The notes below the pieces were generated by a model. The model was not told where the DNA came from. It made no database searches and saw nothing but the letters and a program-made list of their open reading frames with translations. A DNA stretch of 11,566 nucleotides from an uncultured Saprospiraceae bacterium. Its GTDB lineage: Bacteria > Bacteroidota > Bacteroidia > Chitinophagales > Saprospiraceae. The stretch spans positions 1 through 11,566 of the forward strand of contig CALGLY010000853.1 in the NCBI GenBank assembly GCA_937959095.1. Reading direction: 5' to 3'. The position numbers were made by a program, and so were the translations under genes. Positions 1 through 6,516 of the stretch are shown piece by piece; the stretch's first letter is position 1, and each line of letters starts with the position of its first letter.

Positions 1-113
1 GTTGCAACGTTTACGGTCTTCGTGATAATAATCGCTTTCTTTTGTGCAAAAGTGAAAGCTGTTGTCAAACTTAGGAATACGATTGTCAAAAGTGCTGTTC
101 TTAAAGTTGTCAT
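1..113 (-). CDS. Secreted protein, N-terminal fragment (runs off left edge)
   Basis: The reverse strand opens with ATG at 113-111 and stays open to the window edge, giving 37 complete codons. The peptide begins MTTLRTALLTIVFLSLTTAF and continues TFAQKKAIIITKTVNVA. This is a textbook Sec signal peptide: short N-terminus with one Arg, a hydrophobic core of about 15 residues, and a probable signal peptidase I site after TFA (residue 24), leaving a mature start at QKK. The product is therefore exported; nothing of the mature domain is visible, so its function is unknown. It is transcribed divergently from the dienoyl-CoA isomerase gene across a 172-base gap. The leader before the ATG is A/T-rich with no Shine-Dalgarno motif, normal for Bacteroidota. 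A chance ORF is possible given the length, but the signal peptide architecture argues against it. Confidence 0.7.
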   Translation of the reverse strand, partial: MTTLRTALLTIVFLSLTTAFTFAQKKAIIITKTVNVA

Positions 114-182
114 GATTATTTTTTTATTTGCTTATTAATAAATTCACCCCCATGACGAATGAGCAAAACGAAATAGGACAAG

Positions 183-214
183 CCTTTGAAAAAAAAATAT
201 TTTTTTTTCTGAGG
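183..214. repeat. AT palindrome in the divergent intergenic region
   Basis: Positions 189-208 are a perfect 20-base palindrome of nine A, TA, nine T. Flanks cctttg (183-188) and ctgagg (209-214) extend the symmetry with one mismatch and one G-T pair. It lies between two divergently transcribed genes, so it is unlikely to be a terminator for either. It could be a regulator site, a bent-DNA or UP-like element, or a cruciform-prone tract. Seen directly; the role is inference. Confidence 0.6.
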
Positions 215-285
215 GCTATTCAAATCAGTTTATGAAAAGACTTTATTCTATCTTGCAGACCGTTTCTCAAATAAGAATTAGCATT

Positions 286-1101
286 ATGAATAACTATACC
301 TATTTCAAAGTAACAGTAGAAAACCATATCGCACAGGTAGCCTTCAATCGTCCTGACAAAGCCAACTCTTTAGTGATGCCAGCTTGGGAAGAGATGCAAC
401 AGATTTTTGAAGACTTGCACCACAATCCAGAGGCACGAGTCATCGTATTGAGTGGCGAGGGAAAACATTTCTGCGCAGGTATTGATTTGGAATTGCTGAT
501 GAATATACAGCAACTAAATAGCACAAAATGCGAATCGAGAAAGCGGGAAGCTTTGCGCGCATTTATCCTAAAATTACAAAATACCATCACCTCCATCGAG
601 CGATGCCGAAAGCCTGTCTTAGCAGCTATTCACAAGGGCTGCATTGGTGGCGGTGTCGATATTATTTCGGCTTGTGATATGCGCTATTGCACCGAAGATG
701 CCTATTTCACCATCAAGGAAGTGGATATGGGACTAGTAGCAGATATAGGTACAATGCAACGTCTTCCGAAAATAATCGGGCCAGGTATTATGGCAGAACT
801 AGCCTATACTGGGCGCAAGCTATTCGGAGCAGAAGCAAAAGAAATAGGTTTAGTAAATAAGGTATATGCCGATAAAGAAAGCATGCTAAAAAGCGTACTA
901 GAATTGGCCGCGATGATAGCTAAAAAATCACCTGTCGTAGTGCGTGGCACGAAGGAAATGCTGCTCTATACTCGCGATCATAGTGTGGATGAAAGCTTAA
1001 ACTATATGGCGACTTGGAATGCTGCTATGTTGCTCTCTACCGACCTGATGGAAGCTTTTCAGGCAAGCATGGCAAGACGCGAACCAGTATTTGAGAACTA
1101 A
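286..1101 (+). CDS. Delta(3,5)-delta(2,4)-dienoyl-CoA isomerase (ECH1-like crotonase)
   Basis: A crotonase-fold enzyme of 271 residues that moves two double bonds, turning 3,5-dienoyl-CoA into 2,4-dienoyl-CoA so that odd-position unsaturated fatty acids can finish beta-oxidation; expected in the cytoplasm. The oxyanion-hole segment SGEGKHFCAGIDL is near residues 56-68 and a second GGGVD segment near 121-125. The three acidic residues of mammalian ECH1 (rat Asp176, Glu196, Asp204) are matched at the same spacing by Asp125, Glu145 and Asp153. The C-terminal stretch LLYTRDHSVDESLNY is also closely ECH1-like, which separates it from ordinary enoyl-CoA hydratases carrying two Glu residues. An in-frame ATG at 232 would add 18 residues, but family homology begins just after MNNYTYFKV, so 286 is preferred. 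It is followed in the same direction by tesB after 145 bases, and the two may be co-transcribed. No peroxisomal-type C-terminal tripeptide is present. Confidence 0.88.
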   Translation: MNNYTYFKVTVENHIAQVAFNRPDKANSLVMPAWEEMQQIFEDLHHNPEARVIVLSGEGKHFCAGIDLELLMNIQQLNSTKCESRKREALRAFILKLQNTITSIERCRKPVLAAIHKGCIGGGVDIISACDMRYCTEDAYFTIKEVDMGLVADIGTMQRLPKIIGPGIMAELAYTGRKLFGAEAKEIGLVNKVYADKESMLKSVLELAAMIAKKSPVVVRGTKEMLLYTRDHSVDESLNYMATWNAAMLLSTDLMEAFQASMARREPVFEN

Positions 1102-1134
1102 GGCAACTCCCAATAATAAATTTAGTTTTTTGAA

Positions 1135-1180
1135 CCTGCCTTTGTCGGCAGATAGGCGCAGAGACGCGGAGGCGCAGAGT
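1135..1180. repeat. Intergenic GC-rich repeat element with small hairpin
   Basis: Between the isomerase and tesB lies an island unlike its AT-rich surroundings. It starts with an inverted repeat ctgcc (1136-1140) and ggcag (1147-1151), loop tttgtc. It continues with ggcgcagag twice (1155-1163 and 1171-1179), separated by acgcgga, and ends in a T7 run at 1182-1188. Phrases of the form cgcagagacgcggaggcgcag recur as dispersed intergenic repeats in many bacterial genomes, as far as I recall. Only one copy is in this window, so its repeated nature in this genome is inference. Confidence 0.45.
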
Positions 1181-1246
1181 CTTTTTTTATAAAAGATGCT
1201 ATCCCTCTCTACTCTTCTGCATTCAATAATAAGTATTAACACAAGT

Positions 1247-2107
1247 ATGAAAACTGCGAAGGAACTACTCGATCTATTGCAAGCAGAAAAAATAGAAGAA
1301 AATATATTTCGCGCTCAAAGTCATAAGACGTATTGGGGACGTGTGTTTGGTGGACAAGTATTAGGACAGTCGCTTCATGCTGCCTATCGTACCGTATCGG
1401 AGGAACATGTGGTGCATTCGATGCATGCCTATTTTATCTTGCCAGGTGATATTAATCTGCCTATTGTTTATGAAGTGGATAGAATTCGAGATGGGCGCAG
1501 CTTCGTGACACGGCGCGTGGTAGCAATTCAGAAAGGGCGACCGATTTTCAATATGGCGGCTTCCTTTCAGTTGGAGCAAGAAGGCTTCGATCATCAAATA
1601 GAAATGCCCGATGTGCCAGCTCCCGAAACGCTTATGAATGACTATGAATTTGCTAAAAAATACGAAAAAGATCGGCCCGAACTCTTTGCTCGTTTTAGCA
1701 TTCCGCGCCCGATAGAATTTCGTCCGGTGCAGCAACTCAATTGGGCGAAACCCGAAAGCGCACCACCCTATCGTGCTATTTGGATAAAAGTAAAAGGAGA
1801 CTTGCCTGATAGCATTCGCACACATCAGGAAGTATTGGCTTATGCTTCTGATTATAATTTATTGCTTACTGCTATGCTCCCGCACCTAGATGATATAGAA
1901 TGGGGCAGCATACAAATCGCTAGTGTAGATCATGCGATGTGGTTTCATCGTGCCTTCCGAATGGATGAATGGCTACTCTATTCCTTAGATAGCCCAAGCA
2001 CCTCCAATGCTAGAGGCTTTACGCGAGGTACTATTTTTAATAGGCAAGGACAATTAGTAGCCTCTGTAGTGCAAGAGGGATTGCTGCGGAAGCGTAGGAA
2101 GAAGTAA
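1247..2107 (+). CDS. tesB: Acyl-CoA thioesterase II
   Basis: Hydrolyses medium- and long-chain acyl-CoA to free fatty acid and CoA in the cytoplasm. The product has 286 residues, the same length as E. coli TesB, and a double hot-dog architecture. The N-terminal half carries YWGRVFGGQVLGQSL (near residues 29-43), the second half carries SVDHAMWFHRAF and ARGFTRGTIF. The catalytic triad of E. coli TesB (Asp204, Thr228, Gln278) is matched at a constant offset of two by Asp202 (ASDYN), Ser226 and Gln276 (VVQEG). Ser for Thr keeps the hydroxyl and is a common variant in the family. An in-frame ATG at 1196 would add 17 residues but begins inside the end of the upstream repeat element, whereas family homology starts at MKTAKELLDLLQ, so 1247 is chosen. 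It lies downstream of the dienoyl-CoA isomerase in the same direction, suggesting a shared role in fatty acid turnover. The basic C-terminal tail RKRRKK is a minor oddity. Confidence 0.93.
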   Translation: MKTAKELLDLLQAEKIEENIFRAQSHKTYWGRVFGGQVLGQSLHAAYRTVSEEHVVHSMHAYFILPGDINLPIVYEVDRIRDGRSFVTRRVVAIQKGRPIFNMAASFQLEQEGFDHQIEMPDVPAPETLMNDYEFAKKYEKDRPELFARFSIPRPIEFRPVQQLNWAKPESAPPYRAIWIKVKGDLPDSIRTHQEVLAYASDYNLLLTAMLPHLDDIEWGSIQIASVDHAMWFHRAFRMDEWLLYSLDSPSTSNARGFTRGTIFNRQGQLVASVVQEGLLRKRRKK

Positions 2108-2195
2108 GCTATTCAGAAGTTTAGAAATTTGAAATTTTTAGCATTTAGCTCTTCTTTATCAGATTTTATTTGAATAAAAAATAAAATTTTATACA

Positions 2196-2241
2196 AAAAA
2201 TAATTGATTGTATATTAAGACTTATGCAATCAATTATTTTT
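2196..2241. terminator. Long AT-rich hairpin after tesB, probable terminator
   Basis: Arms 2196-2214 and 2223-2241 are complementary: the outer 15 bases (aaaaataattgattg with caatcaattattttt) match perfectly, and four more pairs including one T-G close on an 8-base loop. The right arm ends in a T run followed by cttacccc. It lies 89 bases after the tesB stop. The stem contains almost no GC, so termination strength is uncertain. It could instead be an RNA-processing or protein-binding structure. Confidence 0.45.
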
Positions 2242-2367
2242 CTTACCCCTTGTTAAAATCCTTTTTCAAAATAAAATTCGCCTTGTTTGAATAATAAATG
2301 CTATCCCAAGCACCTCCAAAAACAAGAATAAGACACCTTAATATTAACAGCTTTTTAGCCTCTCCTA

Positions 2368-2399
2368 TTGACAGCATACCAATAATAGGCGTATATTCG
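2368..2399 (+). promoter_or_regulatory. Putative Bacteroidota-type promoter of typA
   Basis: TTG at 2368-2370, a 21-base spacer and TATATTCG at 2392-2399 fit the Bacteroidota primary sigma pattern (TTTG, 19-21 bases, TAnnTTTG) with one mismatch in the -7 element. Transcription would start near 2405, leaving an 85-90 base leader. No experimental support is available here. Confidence 0.45.
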
Positions 2400-2491
2400 C
2401 GGCTCGTTTTGAAAATCATATCATTTTAGGCATACCATATTAATGAGATACATTTTCTTTATTTATGCCTATCATTGAAATTAATGCAGTC

Positions 2492-4315
2492 ATGCAACAA
2501 CAATCCATTCGTAATATAGCGATTATTGCACACGTCGATCACGGAAAGACGACTTTAGTAGATAAAATGCTTCATGCTGGAGATTTATTCAGCGAACGCG
2601 ATAAGCCTGGCGAACTTATTATGGATAATAATGAGCTAGAGCGTGAGCGTGGTATCACTATCTTGTCGAAGAATGCAGCGATTAGCTATAAAGGGGTGAA
2701 AATCAATATCATTGATACGCCTGGTCACAGTGACTTCGGTGGTGAAGTGGAGCGTGTGTTGAACATGGCGGATGGTGTGCTTTTGTTGGTAGATGCCTTT
2801 GAAGGCCCGATGCCACAAACACGCTTTGTATTGCAAAAAGCACTCGAATTAGGACTAAAACCTATCGTAGTAGTAAATAAGGTAGATAAAGAAAACTGTA
2901 CACCAGAAGAAGCACACGAAAAGGTGTTCGACTTGATGTTCAGCTTGGATGCTACCGAAGAACAATTGGATTTCCCTGCTATTTATGGTTCAGCGAAATT
3001 CGGTTGGATGAGTACGGATTGGCGTGAAAAAACAGAGGATGTAACGGCACTCTTGGATGCTGTTATTGAGCATATCCCAGCACCTAAGGTAGATGAAGGT
3101 ACACTACAGATGTTAGTGACTTCTTTGGACTACTCTAAGTTTACGGGTCGTATCGCTATTGGGCGTTTGCAACGCGGACACCTGAAAGCGGGTCAGCGTA
3201 TCGCATTGGCACAAAAAGACGATAAAATCACGAAGCATAGTATCAAGGGGCTTTACGGCTTCAATGGTATGGAGAAGATAAAAGTGGAGGAAGTACAAGC
3301 AGGTGATATTTGTGCAGTAGTAGGTATAGAAGGTTTTGATATTGGAGATACCATTGCAGATATAGAAAATCCAGAAGCATTGCCTCCAATTGCGATTGAT
3401 GAACCGACAATGAGTATGCTTTTCACGATTAATGATTCTCCATTTTTCGGGAAAGAAGGAAAATACGTTACCTCTCGCCAAATTCGTGATCGCTTAAACA
3501 AGGAATTGGAAAAGAACCTTGCCTTGCGCGTAGAAGATACAAATGCAGCAGATTCCTTCCGTGTATTCGGACGTGGGGTATTGCACCTTTCTGTATTAAT
3601 CGAGACGATGCGTCGCGAAGGATATGAGCTACAAATCGGGCAGCCACAAGTTATCACGAAGGTGATAGATGGTGTGAAGCACGAGCCAGTAGAGGAATTG
3701 ACGGTTGATTTGCCTGAAAATGTATCGGGTAAGGTCATTGAGATGGTGACAAAGCGTAAAGGTATGATGCTTTCGATGGTGCCTAAGAATGACCGTATGT
3801 TGTTACAATTCGAGATTCCATCACGTGGTATCATCGGTTTGCGTAGCAACGTGATTACGGTAACCGCAGGTGAAGCAATTATGACGCACCGCTTCTTGGA
3901 GTTTCAGCCTTACAAAGGTGATATTCCTGGTCGTCAGAATGGTTCTTTGATTTCAATGGAAATGGGTAAAGCTATTCCGTTTTCTATCAATAATCTACAG
4001 GAACGTGGTAAGTTTTTCGTGAGTGCCAATCAAGAAATTTACGAAGGACAAGTAGTTGGTGAAAACAGTCGCCCAGGCGATATGGTAGTGAACCTAACGA
4101 AAACGAAGAAGTTGAGTAACATGCGTTCTTCTGGTGCAGATAATAAGGCGAAACTCGTACCGCCAATTATTTTCAGCCTAGAAGAGGCACTAGAATATAT
4201 ACAAGGCGATGAATATGTAGAGGTAACACCTACCTCCATCCGTTTGCGTAAGACGTACTTGAAAGAACACGAGCGTAAGCGTGCCAGCAATAAGGCGTTG
4301 GCGGCTACTGTGTAA
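2492..4315 (+). CDS. typA: Ribosome-associated translational GTPase TypA/BipA
   Basis: A translation-factor GTPase that binds the 70S ribosome at the EF-G site and is linked to ribosome assembly, stress and cold adaptation. From the chosen start it has 607 residues, equal to E. coli BipA. GTPase motifs are complete: G1 AHVDHGKT (13-20), G2 RGIT (53-56), G3 DTPGH (75-79), G4 NKVD (129-132), G5 SAK (167-169). A beta-barrel domain II follows, then EF-G-like domains III and V (PSRGIIGLRS in the latter), then the BipA-specific C-terminal domain with LQERGKFFVS, LVPPI and VEVTPTSIRLRK. An ATG at 2465 would add nine residues (MPIIEINAV). I prefer 2492 because family members start within a few residues of IRNIAIIAHVDHGKT, though the upstream start cannot be excluded. 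The gene stands alone, with its own promoter candidate and a strong terminator 24 bases after the stop. Confidence 0.97.
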   Translation: MQQQSIRNIAIIAHVDHGKTTLVDKMLHAGDLFSERDKPGELIMDNNELERERGITILSKNAAISYKGVKINIIDTPGHSDFGGEVERVLNMADGVLLLVDAFEGPMPQTRFVLQKALELGLKPIVVVNKVDKENCTPEEAHEKVFDLMFSLDATEEQLDFPAIYGSAKFGWMSTDWREKTEDVTALLDAVIEHIPAPKVDEGTLQMLVTSLDYSKFTGRIAIGRLQRGHLKAGQRIALAQKDDKITKHSIKGLYGFNGMEKIKVEEVQAGDICAVVGIEGFDIGDTIADIENPEALPPIAIDEPTMSMLFTINDSPFFGKEGKYVTSRQIRDRLNKELEKNLALRVEDTNAADSFRVFGRGVLHLSVLIETMRREGYELQIGQPQVITKVIDGVKHEPVEELTVDLPENVSGKVIEMVTKRKGMMLSMVPKNDRMLLQFEIPSRGIIGLRSNVITVTAGEAIMTHRFLEFQPYKGDIPGRQNGSLISMEMGKAIPFSINNLQERGKFFVSANQEIYEGQVVGENSRPGDMVVNLTKTKKLSNMRSSGADNKAKLVPPIIFSLEEALEYIQGDEYVEVTPTSIRLRKTYLKEHERKRASNKALAATV

Positions 4316-4338
4316 GGCTTTTATAGCTTTATTTTTTG

Positions 4339-4369
4339 AAAAGGGAACGTGCTTTGCGCGTTCCCTTTT
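4339..4369. terminator. Bidirectional rho-independent terminator between typA and the RloB gene
   Basis: Arms 4339-4352 and 4356-4369 form a 14-base-pair stem (aaaagggaacgtgc with gcgcgttcccttttt minus its last base, one T-G pair) around a TTT loop. A tracts on the left and T tracts on the right make it functional on both strands. It lies between converging genes: the typA stop is at 4315 and the minus-strand stop is at 4375. Confidence 0.9.
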
Positions 4370-4374
4370 TGTTT

Positions 4375-5145
4375 TTAGGAGAGCGGGTCTACTTTTTCAA
4401 TTTGTTTTCCTCCTACCTCTACTAGTGCCTCTACCAAATGATGGACTAGCGTGCAAGGTGCTTTTTGGTGGTTGTAGGTGTATTGAGCATTGCAGATTTC
4501 TTCTAGTTTTTTAGCGCGTTCTATTGCAAGATCTATTTTATCTTCAATCTCACTTCTGACAATAGTTAAGAATTTCAACCTTTGTTTCAGGTCTTTTTTA
4601 TAGCTAAATGAAGCGTGTTTTTTAGCCTTATCCAAGTATTCATTATTGGGTAAAGCGTTGAAAATTTCCGTCAGCCTATCATAGCAAGCAATCCGTTCTT
4701 GATAAGCAATATCATCAATTGTAATTTCTTCAAAATGCAGTAAAATCCATAATTCAAAAGCATCATTACTCCAAGCTACTTTTATCCCTTTTCCTTCTGC
4801 CGTTCTGATAGCTTCATCAAATTCCGTATTGCCTTCTGGGATACTTTTGCCTTCCGCGCCTTTATCTCTATCGAATACGCACCATACTTGCAAACCTGAA
4901 TCCTTGAGGTGAAAATCATCTTCTATTTGCTCAAATAAACCATGCGTTTTACAATGATGCACTGCACTCAATACATTGCTCATCATGCTTCTTTGCTTGG
5001 TAATCGTGTTTATCTTGATTTTGTCGGTCTTGAAATAATTGAAATAGTTGGGTTCGCTTACTTCATCTTCGCAAAACAGAATAAACGTGGTCAAGGTATT
5101 TGCTTCCCTTGTATCACTTTGTTTCAAGTTCCACGGTTCGTTCAT
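4375..5145 (-). CDS. rloB: RloB-family protein, second gene of a probable ATPase/RloB defence pair
   Basis: A 256-residue protein matching the RloB-like family by its motif order. A first strand and acidic cluster FILFCEDEVSEPNYF (21-35) comes first, then VWCVFDRDKG (87-96), then the family-typical SNDAFELWILLHF (126-138), and a C-terminal APCTLVHHLVEAL segment. The Glu in the first motif and the Asp-x-Asp at 92-94 resemble the metal-binding layout of TOPRIM nucleases. The usual form is E-G-E-x-T-E-P; here it is E-D-E-V-S-E-P. RloB proteins pair with AAA ATPases in RloA/RloB loci and in the lactococcal AbiL system, so an effector nuclease role is inferred, not shown. Its start lies inside the end of the upstream ATPase gene (32-base overlap), implying translational coupling. 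No other ATG precedes the first motif, which supports this start. Confidence 0.8.
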   Translation of the reverse strand: MNEPWNLKQSDTREANTLTTFILFCEDEVSEPNYFNYFKTDKIKINTITKQRSMMSNVLSAVHHCKTHGLFEQIEDDFHLKDSGLQVWCVFDRDKGAEGKSIPEGNTEFDEAIRTAEGKGIKVAWSNDAFELWILLHFEEITIDDIAYQERIACYDRLTEIFNALPNNEYLDKAKKHASFSYKKDLKQRLKFLTIVRSEIEDKIDLAIERAKKLEEICNAQYTYNHQKAPCTLVHHLVEALVEVGGKQIEKVDPLS

Positions 5146-6406
5146 TGGTTGTAGTTGTTGTTTCGTAATCTTCTAAAATTGGTAATGCGCCATAATAACC
5201 GCCTAGATATTGTCGTGCAAAATCAGCGTCATTGCGAATGCCACGCAAATCGGCTAAAGAATAAAGACGAGTTGACTCATCTTCATTTTTTTCTGTAAAA
5301 TAAAATTGGTCGCGCCGCGCGATAGCGGGAGACATTAGGTTAGTGTCGTGGCTGGTGAATAGGAGTTGGGAGTTAGCCTTATTAATTTCGGGATTATTAA
5401 ATAAACTTATCAGCTTTATAAGTAGTGCAGGATGGAAGTTGCTGTCTATTTCGTCCAAAATGAGAAAGCCTGAAGAAGGAATAGAATTAAACGCTCTTAG
5501 TAATAAGCCTGCTAAATCAAAAAGCTTTTGAGTTCCTTCCGACTCGTTTTTCCTAAGATTTAATATTACATCTTGATTATGTTTTCTCTTGGTTAAAAAA
5601 ATATCATTTTTGGTAATGGTCTCAATTGGTAAATCTTCTTCTATGTAAATATCATGATATTTCAAATCAAAAACAGAAAGCAAGTCTATCATAGCTTTCT
5701 TTTCGTCAGAATGATAAACGTAATATATAGAGGTGTCGCTATCGATATGATTTAGAGGGTTTAAATTATGAATAGTGAAAAATTTAAAAAAATTTCTTAT
5801 TTCGTTACAGCATTCTTCTCTAGTTTGAAAAGCTGCTGCATAAGTCAAAAACAGAGAATGTTCGTAAGGCGTACTAGTAGGAATTTTATCAGCATCTGGT
5901 AAGTTGCTATTTACCTTCTGACCTGACCTTTTGAATAGAGGGCGCATATTTTTTTGCTTCTGTCCATATAACCACTCATTTGTTACAACTTCTTGACTAT
6001 ATCCTAATATGCCATCCTTGTTAGGCTTATTACGCTTTACAGTAAATCCATATCTATATTTAACACCAGTGATAATTAAAACTATCTGAAAAAAAGATTC
6101 TGTTTCAGCAGCATTTTCTTGGAACAAAAATGGATCGCACAGTTCACTCAAATTAGATTGACTACTCGGTTCTTGAGTAATAGTTTTGATAAAACAACTA
6201 AACGCCTTCACCACATTACTCTTCCCACTAGCATTAGCCCCATAAATACCAAGCGTTTTAAAGAGTTGCATCCCTCCCTCCTCAACAATGTTATTTTTAT
6301 CTACTTCCGCGTATTTCTCTGCACTTTTTAGTCCTGTAGCTACAAAACTAATCGTTTGCAGTTCTTTGATGGAACGGAAATTTTTAACGCTAAATTCTAC
6401 TATCAT
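5114..6406 (-). CDS. AAA/ABC-type ATPase, sensor half of a probable RloA/AbiL-like defence pair
   Basis: A 430-residue ATPase of the SMC/RecF-like AAA_15/AAA_21 group. It starts MIVEFSVKNFRSIKE, the classic N-terminus of this group. Walker A is GIYGANASGKSN (53-64). A Q-loop and insertion region with little recognisable sequence follows (about 75-280). The ABC-signature-like NESEGTQKLF lies at 287-296, Walker B FLILDEIDS at 314-322 with the catalytic Glu318, and the switch histidine at 353 in LLFTSHDTNL. All parts needed for ATP binding and head dimerisation are present. The C-terminal tail contains five consecutive Thr and overlaps the RloB gene. Such ATPases act as sensors or scaffolds with a nuclease-like partner in anti-phage modules; that role here is inferred from the partner. 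Sequence looks more AT-rich than typA, compatible with transfer, but I have not measured it. Confidence 0.85.
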   Translation of the reverse strand: MIVEFSVKNFRSIKELQTISFVATGLKSAEKYAEVDKNNIVEEGGMQLFKTLGIYGANASGKSNVVKAFSCFIKTITQEPSSQSNLSELCDPFLFQENAAETESFFQIVLIITGVKYRYGFTVKRNKPNKDGILGYSQEVVTNEWLYGQKQKNMRPLFKRSGQKVNSNLPDADKIPTSTPYEHSLFLTYAAAFQTREECCNEIRNFFKFFTIHNLNPLNHIDSDTSIYYVYHSDEKKAMIDLLSVFDLKYHDIYIEEDLPIETITKNDIFLTKRKHNQDVILNLRKNESEGTQKLFDLAGLLLRAFNSIPSSGFLILDEIDSNFHPALLIKLISLFNNPEINKANSQLLFTSHDTNLMSPAIARRDQFYFTEKNEDESTRLYSLADLRGIRNDADFARQYLGGYYGALPILEDYETTTTTNERTVELETK

Positions 6407-6454
6407 TTTTCTTGAATTTGCATGTATCTAGCAAATAAACGAAAAATAGAGCTT

Positions 6455-6485
6455 AAAAGATACAATTTTTGTCTTAATAAACCAA
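6455..6485 (-). promoter_or_regulatory. Possible promoter of the ATPase/RloB operon
   Basis: On the minus strand TTG (6485-6483), a 20-base spacer and TATCTTTT (6462-6455) approximate the Bacteroidota promoter pattern, with one mismatch (T for G) in the -7 element. It sits about 50 bases upstream of the ATPase start at 6406. This is weak because the region is AT-rich and similar strings arise by chance. Confidence 0.3.
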
Positions 6486-6516
6486 TTTTATAACAATTTC
6501 TGATTTTCATAGAATA

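Larger units (their letters stand above)
2108..2491. other. 384-base intergenic region between tesB and typA
   Basis: This AT-rich stretch holds the hairpin at 2196-2241, the putative typA promoter at 2368-2399 and an approximately 90-base typA leader. I see no tRNA, no small-RNA signature and no convincing gene. A 43-codon ORF at 2298-2429 runs across the promoter and has no recognisable sequence. The 15-mer cccaagcacctccaa at 2305-2319 is an exact copy of a stretch inside tesB (1993-2007). Confidence 0.6.

Noticed and set aside
249..256. TATCTTGC as -7 promoter element for the isomerase
   Set aside because: It lacks a TTG at the correct upstream distance and one T of the consensus, and leaves too little leader before 286.
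232..285. Upstream in-frame ATG of the dienoyl-CoA isomerase
   Set aside because: The 18 extra residues are outside family homology, and the ATG at 286 directly precedes the crotonase N-terminal strand.
1196..1246. Upstream in-frame ATG of tesB
   Set aside because: It follows the repeat island directly, and the extension has no TesB homology; the start at 1247 gives the typical 286 residues.
1361..1825. 154-codon minus-strand ORF opposite tesB
   Set aside because: It is antisense to conserved tesB, with no plausible initiation context or family motif.
2298..2429. 43-codon plus-strand ORF upstream of typA
   Set aside because: It spans the likely typA promoter and contains no recognisable motif; probably chance.
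3253..3849. 198-codon minus-strand ORF opposite typA
   Set aside because: It is antisense to the highly conserved typA frame and shows no recognisable domain.
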